Assembly: GCF_900168125.1 (NCBI RefSeq)
Contig: NZ_FUZF01000019.1
Location: 1 to 64,000, forward strand
DNA: 64,000 nucleotides
DNA from: Sphingobacterium nematocida
GTDB taxonomy: Bacteria > Bacteroidota > Bacteroidia > Sphingobacteriales > Sphingobacteriaceae
Direction: 5' to 3'
How positions within the stretch are numbered: the stretch's first letter is position 1; each line of letters opens with the position of its first letter. Positions 8,704 to 17,531 of the stretch are shown one piece after another. The notes under the pieces are model-generated. The model did no database searches and had not been told where the DNA came from. It saw only the letters and a list, made by a program, of their open reading frames with translations. Both the position numbers and the translations under genes were made by a program.

Positions 8704-10506
8704 ATGGATAGAAATAACATTATAGGACTAGTGCTGATTTTTGCAATTTTTGCAGGTTCATTTTATTTTTTAAAACCTACAGAACAAGAACTCAAAAACG
8801 AGCAAAAACTTCAGGATTCCCGAAAAAATGCAGAAAATGGCATAGCGCCGACCGACACGCTAGCTACTTCTAAAACAAACGAGCTACTCGATTCAGCGGC
8901 ACTAAGTAAGCCTTTTGGCACAGCTAAAGTCGGACAAGAGCAATTAATCACCTTAGAAAATGAACAATTAATTGTTCATTTATCTTCTAAAGGAGGAAAA
9001 GTAAAATCGGTACAGCTCAAAGGCGAAAAGAATTTTGACGGTGCTCCACTTTATCTTCTTGAAGGCGATAATAATAATTTTGGTTTTCTTTTTAATGCAA
9101 GTGGTCAGAACATCAATACTAATGATCTGTATTTTGCGCTTAACGCATCTTCCCAAAATACGGCATCATTCCGTCTGAAATACAATGACAACCAATACCT
9201 TGAATATAGTTATTCGTTACAAAATGGATACAACTTAGCTCTACAGGTCAATGCTGTTGGTATTCAGAACCTAATTGATGTAAAACAAAAAACAATTCTT
9301 TTGGATTGGGAGACCAATCTGCTTCAAAAAGAGCAAAACATAAAATCTGAACGTGAAAAGTCTACGATCTTTTTCAAGGACACGGAAGGTACTATAGACC
9401 ATCTATCTGAAACGGGTGATGAAGAAGAAAAAGTAGAAAAAACGAAAGTAGAATGGATTGCATTCAAACAGCACTTCTTCTCTTCTATCCTGTCCTCAAA
9501 GCAAGCTTTCGAAAACACGAATTTAAAGGTCACTTTCTCAGACCAAGAAAATGTTGTTAAAAATTATAAAACAACGGCTGAATTAGCTTTTAACACACAG
9601 TCAAACAATCATTTTGAATTTAGCTTCTTCTTCGGTCCTAATCAGTATAAAACATTAAAAGCTGAAGGCAACAATTACGAAAAGATTATCAATATGGGAT
9701 GGGGGCCTATGGGCTGGATCAACAGATTCATTACTGTGCCGTTGTTTGATTTCTTAGACGGTTACCATATGAGCTATGGTATCGTGATCTTAATCTTAAC
9801 CTTACTTTTAAAAGGTGCCATGTTCCCATTAACACGTAAGTCTTACCTTTCTATGGCTAAGATGCGTGTTTTAAAACCACAGTTAGACCAGATAAAAGAA
9901 AAAGTTGGAGAGGATAATCCGATGTTGTTACAACAGGAACAAATGAAACTGTATAAACAGGCGGGTGTTAATCCATTAGGAGGCTGTCTACCCATGTTAT
10001 TGCAGATGCCTTTTACCCTCGCTTTCTTCTTCTTCTTCCCGAATTTATTCGAATTGCGAGGACAAAGTTTTCTTTGGATGAAGGATTTATCTACGTACGA
10101 TACATTCATCACCTTTAGTCCTATCTTCGGAATCAATCACATTTCATTGATGTGTGTGTTGATGACCGCAGTAACCCTACTGACAACTTGGTATAACAAT
10201 GCGACCTCTGGAGCAACTTCCGGTATGGGTAATCAAATGAAGTATATAGGCTACATCATGCCGTTGTTATTCTTCTTTATGTTGAATAGCTTCCCTTCAG
10301 GATTAAACTACTACTATTTCTTAGGAGCTGTTTTCACCTTCTTAACGCAATTCATTATTCGTCAATCCATCGATGATGAAAAGATATTAGCGAAGTTGGA
10401 AGAAAATCAGAAAAACCCTAAAGTAGCTAAAAAATCATCGTTCCAGACAAAAATGGAAGAAATGATGAGGCAACAACAAACAGCCCAACAAGCTAAGAAA
10501 AAATAA
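8704..10506 (+). CDS. yidC: Membrane protein insertase YidC
   Basis: This 600-residue protein has the Gram-negative YidC arrangement. Residues 6-24 form an N-terminal membrane anchor. A large periplasmic beta domain runs from about 70 to 335. The conserved five-helix insertase core starts near YGIVILILTLLLKGAMFPLTRKS (about 358-380), with LGGCLPMLLQMPFTLAFFFF and PLLFFFMLNSFPSGLNYYYF. The tail is basic and glutamine-rich. It inserts and folds inner-membrane proteins, alone or with Sec. It is likely co-transcribed with pyrG and is followed by a strong bidirectional terminator. Confidence 0.97.
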   Translation: MDRNNIIGLVLIFAIFAGSFYFLKPTEQELKNEQKLQDSRKNAENGIAPTDTLATSKTNELLDSAALSKPFGTAKVGQEQLITLENEQLIVHLSSKGGKVKSVQLKGEKNFDGAPLYLLEGDNNNFGFLFNASGQNINTNDLYFALNASSQNTASFRLKYNDNQYLEYSYSLQNGYNLALQVNAVGIQNLIDVKQKTILLDWETNLLQKEQNIKSEREKSTIFFKDTEGTIDHLSETGDEEEKVEKTKVEWIAFKQHFFSSILSSKQAFENTNLKVTFSDQENVVKNYKTTAELAFNTQSNNHFEFSFFFGPNQYKTLKAEGNNYEKIINMGWGPMGWINRFITVPLFDFLDGYHMSYGIVILILTLLLKGAMFPLTRKSYLSMAKMRVLKPQLDQIKEKVGEDNPMLLQQEQMKLYKQAGVNPLGGCLPMLLQMPFTLAFFFFFPNLFELRGQSFLWMKDLSTYDTFITFSPIFGINHISLMCVLMTAVTLLTTWYNNATSGATSGMGNQMKYIGYIMPLLFFFMLNSFPSGLNYYYFLGAVFTFLTQFIIRQSIDDEKILAKLEENQKNPKVAKKSSFQTKMEEMMRQQQTAQQAKKK

Positions 10507-10509
10507 CAT

Positions 10510-10547
10510 AAAAAGAGAGGCATCTAAATTAGATGCCTCTCTTTTTT
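10510..10547. terminator. Bidirectional terminator between yidC and the M48 protease gene
   Basis: GAGAGGCATCTA and TAGATGCCTCTC form a perfect stem around a 3-nt loop, flanked by A and T runs on both sides, between two convergent genes. Confidence 0.9.
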
Positions 10548-10563
10548 CAGCTAAACGCTGCGC

Positions 10564-11352
10564 TTATTTTTCTGGTTTTTTAAATCCATCTTTCTCTGCA
10601 CGCTTGCCCATCTCTGCTACACGTTTTTCGGTATCTGGATGTGATGAGAACAATTTTTTAGTAAAGCTTTCTTTACCACCACCGGACAACTCAACCAATC
10701 GTTCAAATGCCATAGCCATGTACCATGGGTTGATATTATTTGCTTTCAAAAACTGATAGCCATACTCGTCGGCCATACTCTCCTGCTTGCGCGAAAAGCT
10801 CATGTTCGCGACCTGCTCCCCTACCTCGCCCAACTGCGAATCGGATAGCGCCGCTGCTGTACCACCTTGTGAAGAAACACCGTCTTTTAATGCTGAAGTA
10901 AGTAATGCTGTCCGAAATGCATCTTTGGAATCTTGATTCTTAACATGGCCTATCTCGTGTCCAATGACGCCCAAAACCTCATTATCTGTCATAGACTCCA
11001 TTAATCCGGCACAGACCCTTACACTACCATCCGCACAAGCAAAGGCATTGACATCCCGTACCAAATAAACTTTAAAATTAAGATTTTGTCCATCGTAATT
11101 GGTTAATCCTGAAGTTAGTTTCACCAAACGCTGAGCCAACTCATTGTCCGCAGGTGCAACTGGATTATTAGCATCCATCCAATTAATATACTCTTTTGTA
11201 TAGCTGATTACATCTTCATTGGATAATGTCGCTGCCTTTACAGCTTTTGCAGCAGATCCGATAGATTTCGTGTTAATCTTGATTTGAGCTTGAGCGGCAT
11301 AAGTCCCTAGCCCAATAAGCGCCGCGGTCAACAATGTTTTAGTTACGTTCAT
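10564..11352 (-). CDS. Secreted M48 family zinc metalloprotease
   Basis: This 262-residue protein starts with a Sec signal (MNVTKTLLTAALIGLGTYAAQAQ). The catalytic zinc motif is HEIGH at 132-136, with E191 in QESMADEYG as the probable third ligand, as expected for M48. Residues 96-120 (VYLVRDVNAFACADGSVRVC) form the typical edge strand and beta hairpin of the fold. There is no TPR extension, so it is like the short BepA/LoiP group that acts in the periplasm on outer-membrane or lipoprotein quality control. It is transcribed alone. Confidence 0.92.
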   Translation of the reverse strand: MNVTKTLLTAALIGLGTYAAQAQIKINTKSIGSAAKAVKAATLSNEDVISYTKEYINWMDANNPVAPADNELAQRLVKLTSGLTNYDGQNLNFKVYLVRDVNAFACADGSVRVCAGLMESMTDNEVLGVIGHEIGHVKNQDSKDAFRTALLTSALKDGVSSQGGTAAALSDSQLGEVGEQVANMSFSRKQESMADEYGYQFLKANNINPWYMAMAFERLVELSGGGKESFTKKLFSSHPDTEKRVAEMGKRAEKDGFKKPEK

Positions 11353-11485
11353 ATGTATTTAATTAGTTCTTCGATTGTCAGCGCTCCACAGAAGATGACA
11401 ACCAAATTGATCTGTTATTAACAAATCTGTTACAATAAACATACCAAAAGACAACTGAAAATGAAACTCAGAGATCTAACAGCAA

Positions 11486-12835
11486 TTACACAAAAGCACT
11501 ATACCCGGTAATACTTCGTCCCACAATTAAGGAGTTGATTTCTTTTGTACCTTCATAGGAATAAATAGCTTCTGCATCCGCCAGAAAACGAGCAACATTA
11601 TATTCCAGAAGAATCCCATTACCCCCCATGACCTCCCTAGCTCGTGACACAATATCACGGGTGCGCAGCGTACAGAACACCTTGGCCAAAGAAGCGTGCT
11701 CGTCTTTCAGTTTTCCTTCGTCCTGTAACTCCGAAAGACGAAAAACCAAAGTCTGCATAGCCGTTAAATTGGACAACATCTCTACCAGATGGTTTTGAAT
11801 CAATTGAAAAGATGCAATAGGTTTGCCAAACTGCTCCCTCTCGAGCGTATAGGCCAATGCATTCTCGTAAGCACCACGAGCGCAGCCTACCGCCATCCAT
11901 GCAACTCCTGCTCGTGTCATCTGCAATACCTTTGCAGTATCTTTGAAAGACTGTGCGTGAGGTAATCGATCCGACTCTGGAACCAAGCAATCCTTCATAG
12001 TAATTAATCCATTTTGTACGATCCGTAAAGCCATCTTCCCCTTTATTTTTTCAACGGAGAAACCAGGGTTATCCTTTCTTACAATAAATCCTTTGACTTG
12101 ATTATCGTCCAAATCTCTAGCCCAGATGATGGTAATATCAGAGAATGTAGAATTTCCGATCCATTTTTTTTGTCCGTTCAACACCCACCCGTTAGCTGTA
12201 CGTCTACAAGTCGTTGTTAAGCCTCCGGCGGTTCCAGAACCTACTTCTGGCTCTGTCAAGCCGAATGCACCGATAATTTTTAACTGTTGCATTTTAGGAA
12301 GCCATTCTTCTTTTTGGGCATCAGATCCGCACATATATATAGATCCCATGGCCAGTCCACTTTGAACACCTAGAAAAGTCGCTATGGAAGGGTCTATGCG
12401 GCCAAACTCACTAGCAATGATACCATCCATTAGGGATGTACCTCCCGCACATCCATATCCTTGGTATACATATCCACATACATTTAACTCAGCCAGTTTA
12501 GGAATTATTTCGAACGGAAACTCATCATGTAGCCAATACTTGTTTACTATAGGCTTTATTTCTGCTTCCAGAAAGGAACGAATCCGTAACTGAAGCGCAC
12601 GATCTTCGGCTGACAATTTTTCGGATACGTCGTAAAAATCGGCATCAATAGGTGGCGGATCTTTCTTTTTCTTATTTCCGGTCAACAATTTCATCGCCAT
12701 CTGCAGTTGCTTTTCATCCATTTTAGAAACGGCATTCATTACTTCCGAAAGATCTACTTTCTTAGAAATCTTCTCAATCTGCTCAAAATCAACTGTTTTT
12801 ATGAGTTTAAATATATTCTTAATCTTTCCTAACAT
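11486..12835 (-). CDS. Acyl-CoA dehydrogenase, glutaryl-CoA dehydrogenase-like
   Basis: This 449-residue flavoenzyme has the full acyl-CoA dehydrogenase fold: GAFGLTEPEVGSGTAGGLTT (FAD and acyl contacts), GWVLNGQKKWIGN, and the C-terminal GGNGILLEYNVARFLADAEA followed by YSYEGTKEINSLIVGR. The last segment places the catalytic glutamate at E428 and resembles glutaryl-CoA dehydrogenases more than medium-chain enzymes. The first 60 residues are unusual: a helical stretch repeating acidic and hydrophobic residues and a lysine run (GNKKKKDPPP) absent from canonical members. The likely reaction is FAD-dependent oxidation of an acyl-CoA, perhaps glutaryl-CoA; the substrate is inference. It is transcribed alone. 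Confidence 0.85.
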   Translation of the reverse strand: MLGKIKNIFKLIKTVDFEQIEKISKKVDLSEVMNAVSKMDEKQLQMAMKLLTGNKKKKDPPPIDADFYDVSEKLSAEDRALQLRIRSFLEAEIKPIVNKYWLHDEFPFEIIPKLAELNVCGYVYQGYGCAGGTSLMDGIIASEFGRIDPSIATFLGVQSGLAMGSIYMCGSDAQKEEWLPKMQQLKIIGAFGLTEPEVGSGTAGGLTTTCRRTANGWVLNGQKKWIGNSTFSDITIIWARDLDDNQVKGFIVRKDNPGFSVEKIKGKMALRIVQNGLITMKDCLVPESDRLPHAQSFKDTAKVLQMTRAGVAWMAVGCARGAYENALAYTLEREQFGKPIASFQLIQNHLVEMLSNLTAMQTLVFRLSELQDEGKLKDEHASLAKVFCTLRTRDIVSRAREVMGGNGILLEYNVARFLADAEAIYSYEGTKEINSLIVGRSITGYSAFV

Positions 12836-12887
12836 AAGCTCTATTTATAGAATAACAACATTTTTAAATTAAAATAGTTTTTTATTG

Positions 12888-12917
12888 TTGCATTTCAACA
12901 AAACAATACTATATTTG
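12888..12917 (+). promoter_or_regulatory. Strong Bacteroidota promoter of a small lipoprotein gene
   Basis: TTG at 12888-12890, a 19-nt spacer, and TATATTTG at 12910-12917 match the phylum consensus exactly. Transcription would begin near 12920, giving a leader of about 150 nt with A/T-rich runs. Confidence 0.75.
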
Positions 12918-13072
12918 CATCCGAAATAAAAATTTAAACATTTTTAACAACTGTAAATCAAGGCGTTAATATTAAAATAAAAAATTTTTATTTTTTGGGT
13001 TACCTTTTCAGGTTACCGGTATTAAAGGATATAAAAACAATATTTGTTTCAATTAAATAGAAAATTAAAAAG

Positions 13073-13294
13073 ATGAAAAATTTATTCGCATTCGGATTTT
13101 TAGCATTAGCTTTAACAGTAGCTTCATGTGGTAACAACGCTTCTAAAACTGAAGAAACTGCTGATTCTTTAAAAGGAATCGTTGATTCAACAGCTGGCGC
13201 TCTTACTGATTCAATCAACAATGTTGCTGATTCAGCTAACAAAGTAATCGATTCAACTGCACAAGTTATCGATTCTACTAAAAACGCTCAATAA
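13073..13294 (+). CDS. Small lipoprotein with Asp-Ser heptads
   Basis: This 73-residue protein has a lipoprotein signal (MKNLFAFGFLALALTVASCG, lipobox VASC, lipidated C19). The rest repeats Asp-Ser about every seven residues: ADSLKGIVDS, then ALTDSINNVADS, then ANKVIDSTAQVIDS. That spacing suggests a small coiled coil lying along the membrane or cell wall, comparable in design to Lpp, but homology is not claimed. A consensus promoter and a strong terminator flank it, so it is probably an abundant single-gene transcript. The codons look well adapted, in keeping with high expression. Confidence 0.8.
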   Translation: MKNLFAFGFLALALTVASCGNNASKTEETADSLKGIVDSTAGALTDSINNVADSANKVIDSTAQVIDSTKNAQ

Positions 13295-13325
13295 TCCGAA
13301 AAAGAGTTAAAATACTCCTACAAAG

Positions 13326-13355
13326 GCCTGTGTTCTTAATGACACAGGCTTTTTT
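13326..13355 (+). terminator. Terminator of the small lipoprotein gene
   Basis: GCCTGTGT at 13326-13333 pairs with ACACAGGC at 13342-13349 around an 8-nt loop and is followed by six T. Confidence 0.88.
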
Positions 13356-13391
13356 GTTGGTCTATAATTCTAAAAAAACTTCTTCTTTTTG

Positions 13392-13399
13392 TATTTTTG
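13392..13399 (+). promoter_or_regulatory. purB promoter, -7 element
   Basis: TATTTTTG fits TAnnTTTG. Start of transcription near 13403 would yield a leader of about 125 nt that begins with the structured element at 13405-13459. Confidence 0.55.
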
Positions 13400-13404
13400 C
13401 AAAA

Positions 13405-13487
13405 CTGGGTTCGGCAAGACAATAACTTGCATTACTTTATGTAAAGTATAACACCCTAGCTTTAACCGATCCAACAACTGCGGGATC
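13405..13487 (+). promoter_or_regulatory. Structured purB leader: three-way junction plus hairpin
   Basis: CTGGGT (13405-13410) can pair with ACCC-T-AG (13453-13459). Inside lie two further helices: GCAAG/CTTGC (13414-13418 with 13426-13430) and TACTTTA/TAAAGTA (13433-13439 with 13442-13448). This is a three-way junction. A second hairpin GATCC/GGATC (13468-13472 with 13483-13487) follows. No purine, PRPP or other known riboswitch signature was recognised, so the role is inferred only from position before a purine gene. Confidence 0.4.
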
Positions 13488-13527
13488 ATCTTTGAAATAT
13501 ATTTGACTTTTTTAATTTTCACATATA

Positions 13528-14877
13528 ATGACACTATCAGCACTAACAGCCGTCACTCCTATCGACGGACGATACCACAATAGCACCCAAGAACTTTCGA
13601 ACTACTTCTCCGAATTTGCATTAATCAAATATCGTGTATTGGTCGAAGTAGAATATTTCATTGCTCTAACCCAATCGGGGATTCCTCAATTAGCACACTT
13701 TGATGGATCTCTTAATGAAAAGCTTCGTAGAATTTACCAAGAATTCACATTGGAGGATGCTCAATGGATCAAAGACACAGAGAAAGTAACAAATCATGAC
13801 GTCAAAGCAGTTGAATATTTTCTAAAAAACGAATTTGAAAAATTAGGTCTACATGACTCGTTAGAATTCATTCACTTTGGGTTAACGTCTCAAGATATCA
13901 ATAATACAGCAATCCCGTATTCCTGGAAAGAAGCCTTGAATAAGGTCTACCTACCGAGTATTGAAAATGTAGTCCGTGAATTAAGTAGTCTTGCAGAGCA
14001 ATGGAAAGACATAGCTATGCTAGCCCGTACCCATGGACAACCGGCTTCACCCACTCGTCTAGGTAAGGAGATTAAAGTTTTCACCGAAAGAATAGAAAAG
14101 CAGATTGCCAATCTAAAAACAGTGTCCCATTCTGCAAAATTCGGAGGAGCAACGGGTAATTTTAACGCACATTTTGTAGCCTACCCAACACATGACTGGG
14201 TTGCCTTTGGAAATAGCTTTGTAAACGAACAACTTGGTTTAGACCGCTCTCAAACAACTACCCAAATCGAACATTACGACAACTTCGCTGCTAGCTGTGA
14301 TGCATTAAAACGTATCAACAATATCCTGATCGACCTATGCCGTGATATTTGGACCTACATCTCGATGGATTATTTCAAACAAAAGATCACAGCGGGACAG
14401 ATCGGCTCATCGGCGATGCCTCACAAAGTAAATCCAATAGACTTTGAAAATGCAGAAGGTAATCTTGGACTTGCAAATGCTTTATTCGAGCATTTAGCAG
14501 CGAAATTACCTATTTCGAGATTGCAACGCGACCTCACTGATTCTACAGTACTTCGGAATATCGGAGTTCCAATGGCACATACTTTAATAGCAATCAAATC
14601 CACGTTAAGAGGATTAGGCAAGTTAATTCTGAATGAAACAGCTCTTCAAAAAGATTTAGAAAACAATTGGGCTGTAGTAGCCGAGGCTATTCAAACAATC
14701 TTGCGTCGTGAAGGATACCCTAAGCCCTACGAGGCTCTAAAAGACCTTACTCGAACAAACACACAGGTCTCGCAAGATACTATCGCCACATTTGTCGACA
14801 ATCTTAACGTATCTGAGGAGGTAAAGCAAGAAATTAAGAATATAAGCCCATCGAATTACACGGGAGTCTCGCTGTAA
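13528..14877 (+). CDS. purB: Adenylosuccinate lyase
   Basis: This 449-residue enzyme cleaves adenylosuccinate to AMP and SAICAR to AICAR, each with release of fumarate, in purine synthesis. It belongs to the longer E. coli-like branch, as shown by the start LTAVTPIDGRYHNSTQELSNYFSE. The fumarase/aspartase signature GSSAMPHKVNPIDFENAEGN holds the catalytic serine loop, and MLARTHGQPASPTRLGKE and FIHFGLTSQDINNTA supply further active-site residues. Its leader contains a candidate structured element. An Nfu gene follows after about 95 nt under its own promoter. Confidence 0.97.
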   Translation: MTLSALTAVTPIDGRYHNSTQELSNYFSEFALIKYRVLVEVEYFIALTQSGIPQLAHFDGSLNEKLRRIYQEFTLEDAQWIKDTEKVTNHDVKAVEYFLKNEFEKLGLHDSLEFIHFGLTSQDINNTAIPYSWKEALNKVYLPSIENVVRELSSLAEQWKDIAMLARTHGQPASPTRLGKEIKVFTERIEKQIANLKTVSHSAKFGGATGNFNAHFVAYPTHDWVAFGNSFVNEQLGLDRSQTTTQIEHYDNFAASCDALKRINNILIDLCRDIWTYISMDYFKQKITAGQIGSSAMPHKVNPIDFENAEGNLGLANALFEHLAAKLPISRLQRDLTDSTVLRNIGVPMAHTLIAIKSTLRGLGKLILNETALQKDLENNWAVVAEAIQTILRREGYPKPYEALKDLTRTNTQVSQDTIATFVDNLNVSEEVKQEIKNISPSNYTGVSL

Positions 14878-14944
14878 CTGGGCTTAGATTATATATGCTT
14901 TTTAGGTTTTACGAAATAATGACGAGTATCAAACACATATACAC

Positions 14945-14952
14945 TATCTTTG
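14945..14952 (+). promoter_or_regulatory. Promoter -7 element of the Nfu gene
   Basis: TATCTTTG lies 20 nt before the start codon and fits TAnnTTTG. The mRNA leader would be about 17 nt. Confidence 0.5.
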
Positions 14953-14971
14953 AAGCAATAAAATAGAAACA

Positions 14972-15526
14972 ATGGCTACAATAAACGTATATACTGAAAG
15001 TACACCAAATCCAGCAACCATGAAGTTTTTGGTCAACAAATTACTTATCAATGGTAGTGTGGACTATCCAGATAGAGAAAAAGCTCAGGAGTCTCCATTC
15101 GCTAGAGAATTGTTCAAATTCAATTTTGTAAATGGCGTATTCTTCGCAAGTAATTTCGTTACGATCACAAAATCAGAAGATGCTGAATGGGAAGATATCG
15201 AAGCCCTATTGAAAGACTTTGTTAAAGGTGCTGTAGAATCCGAGCTGAAAGTACAGGAAGTTATCAGTGACGAAAATGTTTCCTTTGAGGGAACTGAAAC
15301 TGAAATAAAAATCCAACAGGTACTACACGACTATGTCCGTCCAGCTGTAGAGCAAGACGGAGGTGCTATTGCATACAAATCCTTTCAAGAAGGTGTTGTC
15401 ACCGTAGAATTAAGAGGTTCTTGCAGTGGTTGCCCTTCTTCAACTATCACACTGAAAGCTGGAATAGAAGGACTCCTCAAACGCATGGTACCAGAAGTAC
15501 AGGAAGTTGTTGCGGAAGCATTATAA
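14972..15526 (+). CDS. Nfu-type iron-sulfur carrier protein
   Basis: This 184-residue protein has two domains. Residues 1-90 form the Nfu N-terminal domain (INVYTESTPNPATMKFLVNK, SPFARELFKFNFVNGVFFAS). Residues about 105-184 form the NifU-like C-terminal domain with the Fe-S binding pair in RGSCSGCPSSTITLKAGIE. Such proteins carry a 4Fe-4S cluster from the assembly machinery to target enzymes. lipA, a known type of Nfu client, lies about 2 kb downstream on the other strand. The pairing is suggestive but not an operon. Confidence 0.93.
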   Translation: MATINVYTESTPNPATMKFLVNKLLINGSVDYPDREKAQESPFARELFKFNFVNGVFFASNFVTITKSEDAEWEDIEALLKDFVKGAVESELKVQEVISDENVSFEGTETEIKIQQVLHDYVRPAVEQDGGAIAYKSFQEGVVTVELRGSCSGCPSSTITLKAGIEGLLKRMVPEVQEVVAEAL

Positions 15527-15548
15527 TCTATCCTCAATATAAGATACG

Positions 15549-15586
15549 AAAGAGCTCAATGACATAAACATTGAGCTCTTTGTCTT
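15549..15586 (+). terminator. Nfu gene terminator
   Basis: AAAGAGCTCAATG (15549-15561) and CATTGAGCTCTTT (15569-15581) form a perfect 13-bp stem with a 7-nt loop, followed by a T-rich tail. Confidence 0.85.
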
Positions 15587-15668
15587 TAGACTACTACTTT
15601 GCGAGCCATCAATTTTTATTATCACAAAAAAAGAGTATTTTTAAGAGAAAGTATCTAAAAACAACCAG

Positions 15669-15829
15669 TTATGAAATATCCATATTTTACAGACTACACA
15701 AATACGAATGACCGCGATGCAGCATGCACACCAAATACAACAATTCGTGCATAATAGTGTTTGGATATTCCATATGGCAATTGAAAATCAAACCGAGCTT
15801 GCGAGCTCATCGAAGATAATTATATACTT
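15669..15829 (+). repeat. Leader of the amidohydrolase gene, related to the sppA leader
   Basis: This gene-free stretch holds two blocks shared with the sppA leader (22975-23105 on the other strand). TTATGAAATATCCAT at 15669-15683 is identical over 15 nt. A 19-nt block at 15778-15796 ending CAAACCGA matches 16 of 19. A palindrome (GAGCTTGCGAGCTC, 15795-15808) follows, then AATTAT-N-TAC-NTATG leads into the start codon. The two leaders share this order although the downstream genes are unrelated. Confidence 0.6.
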
Positions 15830-17488
15830 ATGAAATATACCTTTTTTATTCTTTTAGTTGCGTTTTTATTCACACGTTGTACCAGTAATACGGAAGTAGA
15901 TCTTATCGTATATAACGCTAAGATATATAGTGTAGACTCGACGTTTAGTATAAAAGAGGCATTTGCTGTAAAAAATGGCATTTTTATAGATATAGGCTCC
16001 TCAAAGGATATCCTGCGACGTTACAAAGCAAAAGAAACCATAGATGCCAACCTATCGCCTGTCTACCCTGGATTCTATGACGCACATGCGCACTACTTCG
16101 ACCTTGCAAATCTGTTTCAGGAGGTCGATCTCAACGGTGCTAAATCTATGGATGAGATTGTAGATAGATTAAAGAAATACAGAAACACCCATCCAGATAA
16201 GAAGTGGATCGTGGGAGGAGGATGGGATCAAAACCTTTGGGCGAACAAAGCATTCCCAACAAAAGACAGTTTGGACAAATATTTCCCAGATATCCCAATT
16301 TACCTCTTGCGTGTTGACTATCATGCAGCCCTAGTCAATTCTGCTGCATTACGAACTGCACATCTGGACTCGGTGTACGACGTGCAAGGAGGGCTTATTT
16401 CCAAAGACACAAACGGCAAACCTGACGGATTACTTATTGATAATGCCATGACCTTAGTGAGTAAGCACCTTCCAAAGTACGACGAATCCAATACATTAAA
16501 AATTCTGCAACAGGCACAAGATTCTCTTTTTGCTGTAGGATTGACGAGCATTGTAGACGCAGGACTCACGGATGAGCAAATCGATTTTTTGAAGACTTTT
16601 TATTCGAAAAATTTATTAAAAATCAGAGATTATGCAATGATTCTTGCGGAACCTACTCAGGTCGATCGTTATATCAAAGAAGACCCATTTGATAGTGACC
16701 GGTTAACCATAAAATCCATAAAACTATTGGCAGATGGCGCATTAGGCTCGAGGGGAGCATGCCTTCTTGAAGATTATCATGACGCACAGACAAAAGGATT
16801 TCTCTTACACACAGCACAACAATTCGATGATGCTATCAAAAAGTTAGCCGACAGTAAGTTTCAGGTCAATATACACGCCATTGGCGACTCCGCAAACCGA
16901 TTAATATTAGACTTATATGGCAAATACCTTAGCGATAATAAGGCAAGAAGGTGGCGTATTGAACATGCACAAATCATCGCAGCGAATGACTTCGCAAAAT
17001 TCAACACATTCCAAATTATACCATCCATACAACCCACACACGCTACCTCAGATATGTATTGGGCAACACAAAGACTTGGTGAGGAACGAATTAAAGGTGC
17101 TTATGCCTATAAAGACTTGTTAAAGCAATATGGAAAGGTAGCGATAGGTTCGGATTTTCCAATAGAACATTTCAACCCTCTTTATGGATTCCATGCAGCT
17201 GTAGCGCGTGTGGATAAAGAGGGCTTTCCACTGGGGGGCTTTCAATTTGAAAATGCATTATCCAGAGAAGAGGCATTGCGTGGGATGACTATATGGGCAG
17301 CTTATTCTTGTTTTCAGGAGAAAAAGAGAGGTTCCATAGAGAAGGGCAAAGATGCCGACTTTGTAATTCTAGAAAAAGATATCATGGAAATTCCTGCCGA
17401 GGAGCTACGAAAAGTAAAAACTTTACGTACAGTCATTGCTGGTGAAACTGTGTTTACCAATATAAACAACAACAAAAAATGGAGATAA
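15830..17488 (+). CDS. YtcJ-like amidohydrolase family 3 lipoprotein
   Basis: This 552-residue protein has a lipoprotein signal (MKYTFFILLVAFLFTRCTSN, probable lipidated C17). The rest is an amidohydrolase family 3 enzyme of the YtcJ type. Key segments are VYPGFYDAHAHYFDLA (metal-binding HxH near residues 85-87), DGALGSRGACL, FQVNIHAIGDSANRLIL, RRWRIEHAQII, and VAIGSDFPIEHFNPLYGFHAAVAR. The metal-dependent hydrolysis target is not known for this group. Its leader is a member of a dispersed repeat family, and its stop codon lies inside the arm of a bidirectional terminator shared with lipA. Confidence 0.88.
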   Translation: MKYTFFILLVAFLFTRCTSNTEVDLIVYNAKIYSVDSTFSIKEAFAVKNGIFIDIGSSKDILRRYKAKETIDANLSPVYPGFYDAHAHYFDLANLFQEVDLNGAKSMDEIVDRLKKYRNTHPDKKWIVGGGWDQNLWANKAFPTKDSLDKYFPDIPIYLLRVDYHAALVNSAALRTAHLDSVYDVQGGLISKDTNGKPDGLLIDNAMTLVSKHLPKYDESNTLKILQQAQDSLFAVGLTSIVDAGLTDEQIDFLKTFYSKNLLKIRDYAMILAEPTQVDRYIKEDPFDSDRLTIKSIKLLADGALGSRGACLLEDYHDAQTKGFLLHTAQQFDDAIKKLADSKFQVNIHAIGDSANRLILDLYGKYLSDNKARRWRIEHAQIIAANDFAKFNTFQIIPSIQPTHATSDMYWATQRLGEERIKGAYAYKDLLKQYGKVAIGSDFPIEHFNPLYGFHAAVARVDKEGFPLGGFQFENALSREEALRGMTIWAAYSCFQEKKRGSIEKGKDADFVILEKDIMEIPAEELRKVKTLRTVIAGETVFTNINNNKKWR

Positions 17489-17512
17489 CAAGTTCGTTAT
17501 CTCCATTTTTTA
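17475..17512. terminator. Bidirectional terminator whose arm contains the amidohydrolase stop codon
   Basis: ATGGAGATAAC and GTTATCTCCAT form a perfect stem around a 6-nt loop, extended by A and T runs. The stop codon TAA at 17486-17488 is inside the first arm. It serves the amidohydrolase gene and lipA. Confidence 0.88.
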
Positions 17513-17531
17513 TATTCTGTACCATATAATT

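Noticed and set aside
13405..13487. Known purine riboswitch before purB
   Set aside because: The conserved junction residues and loop-loop contacts of the purine class are missing; only a generic three-way junction is possible.
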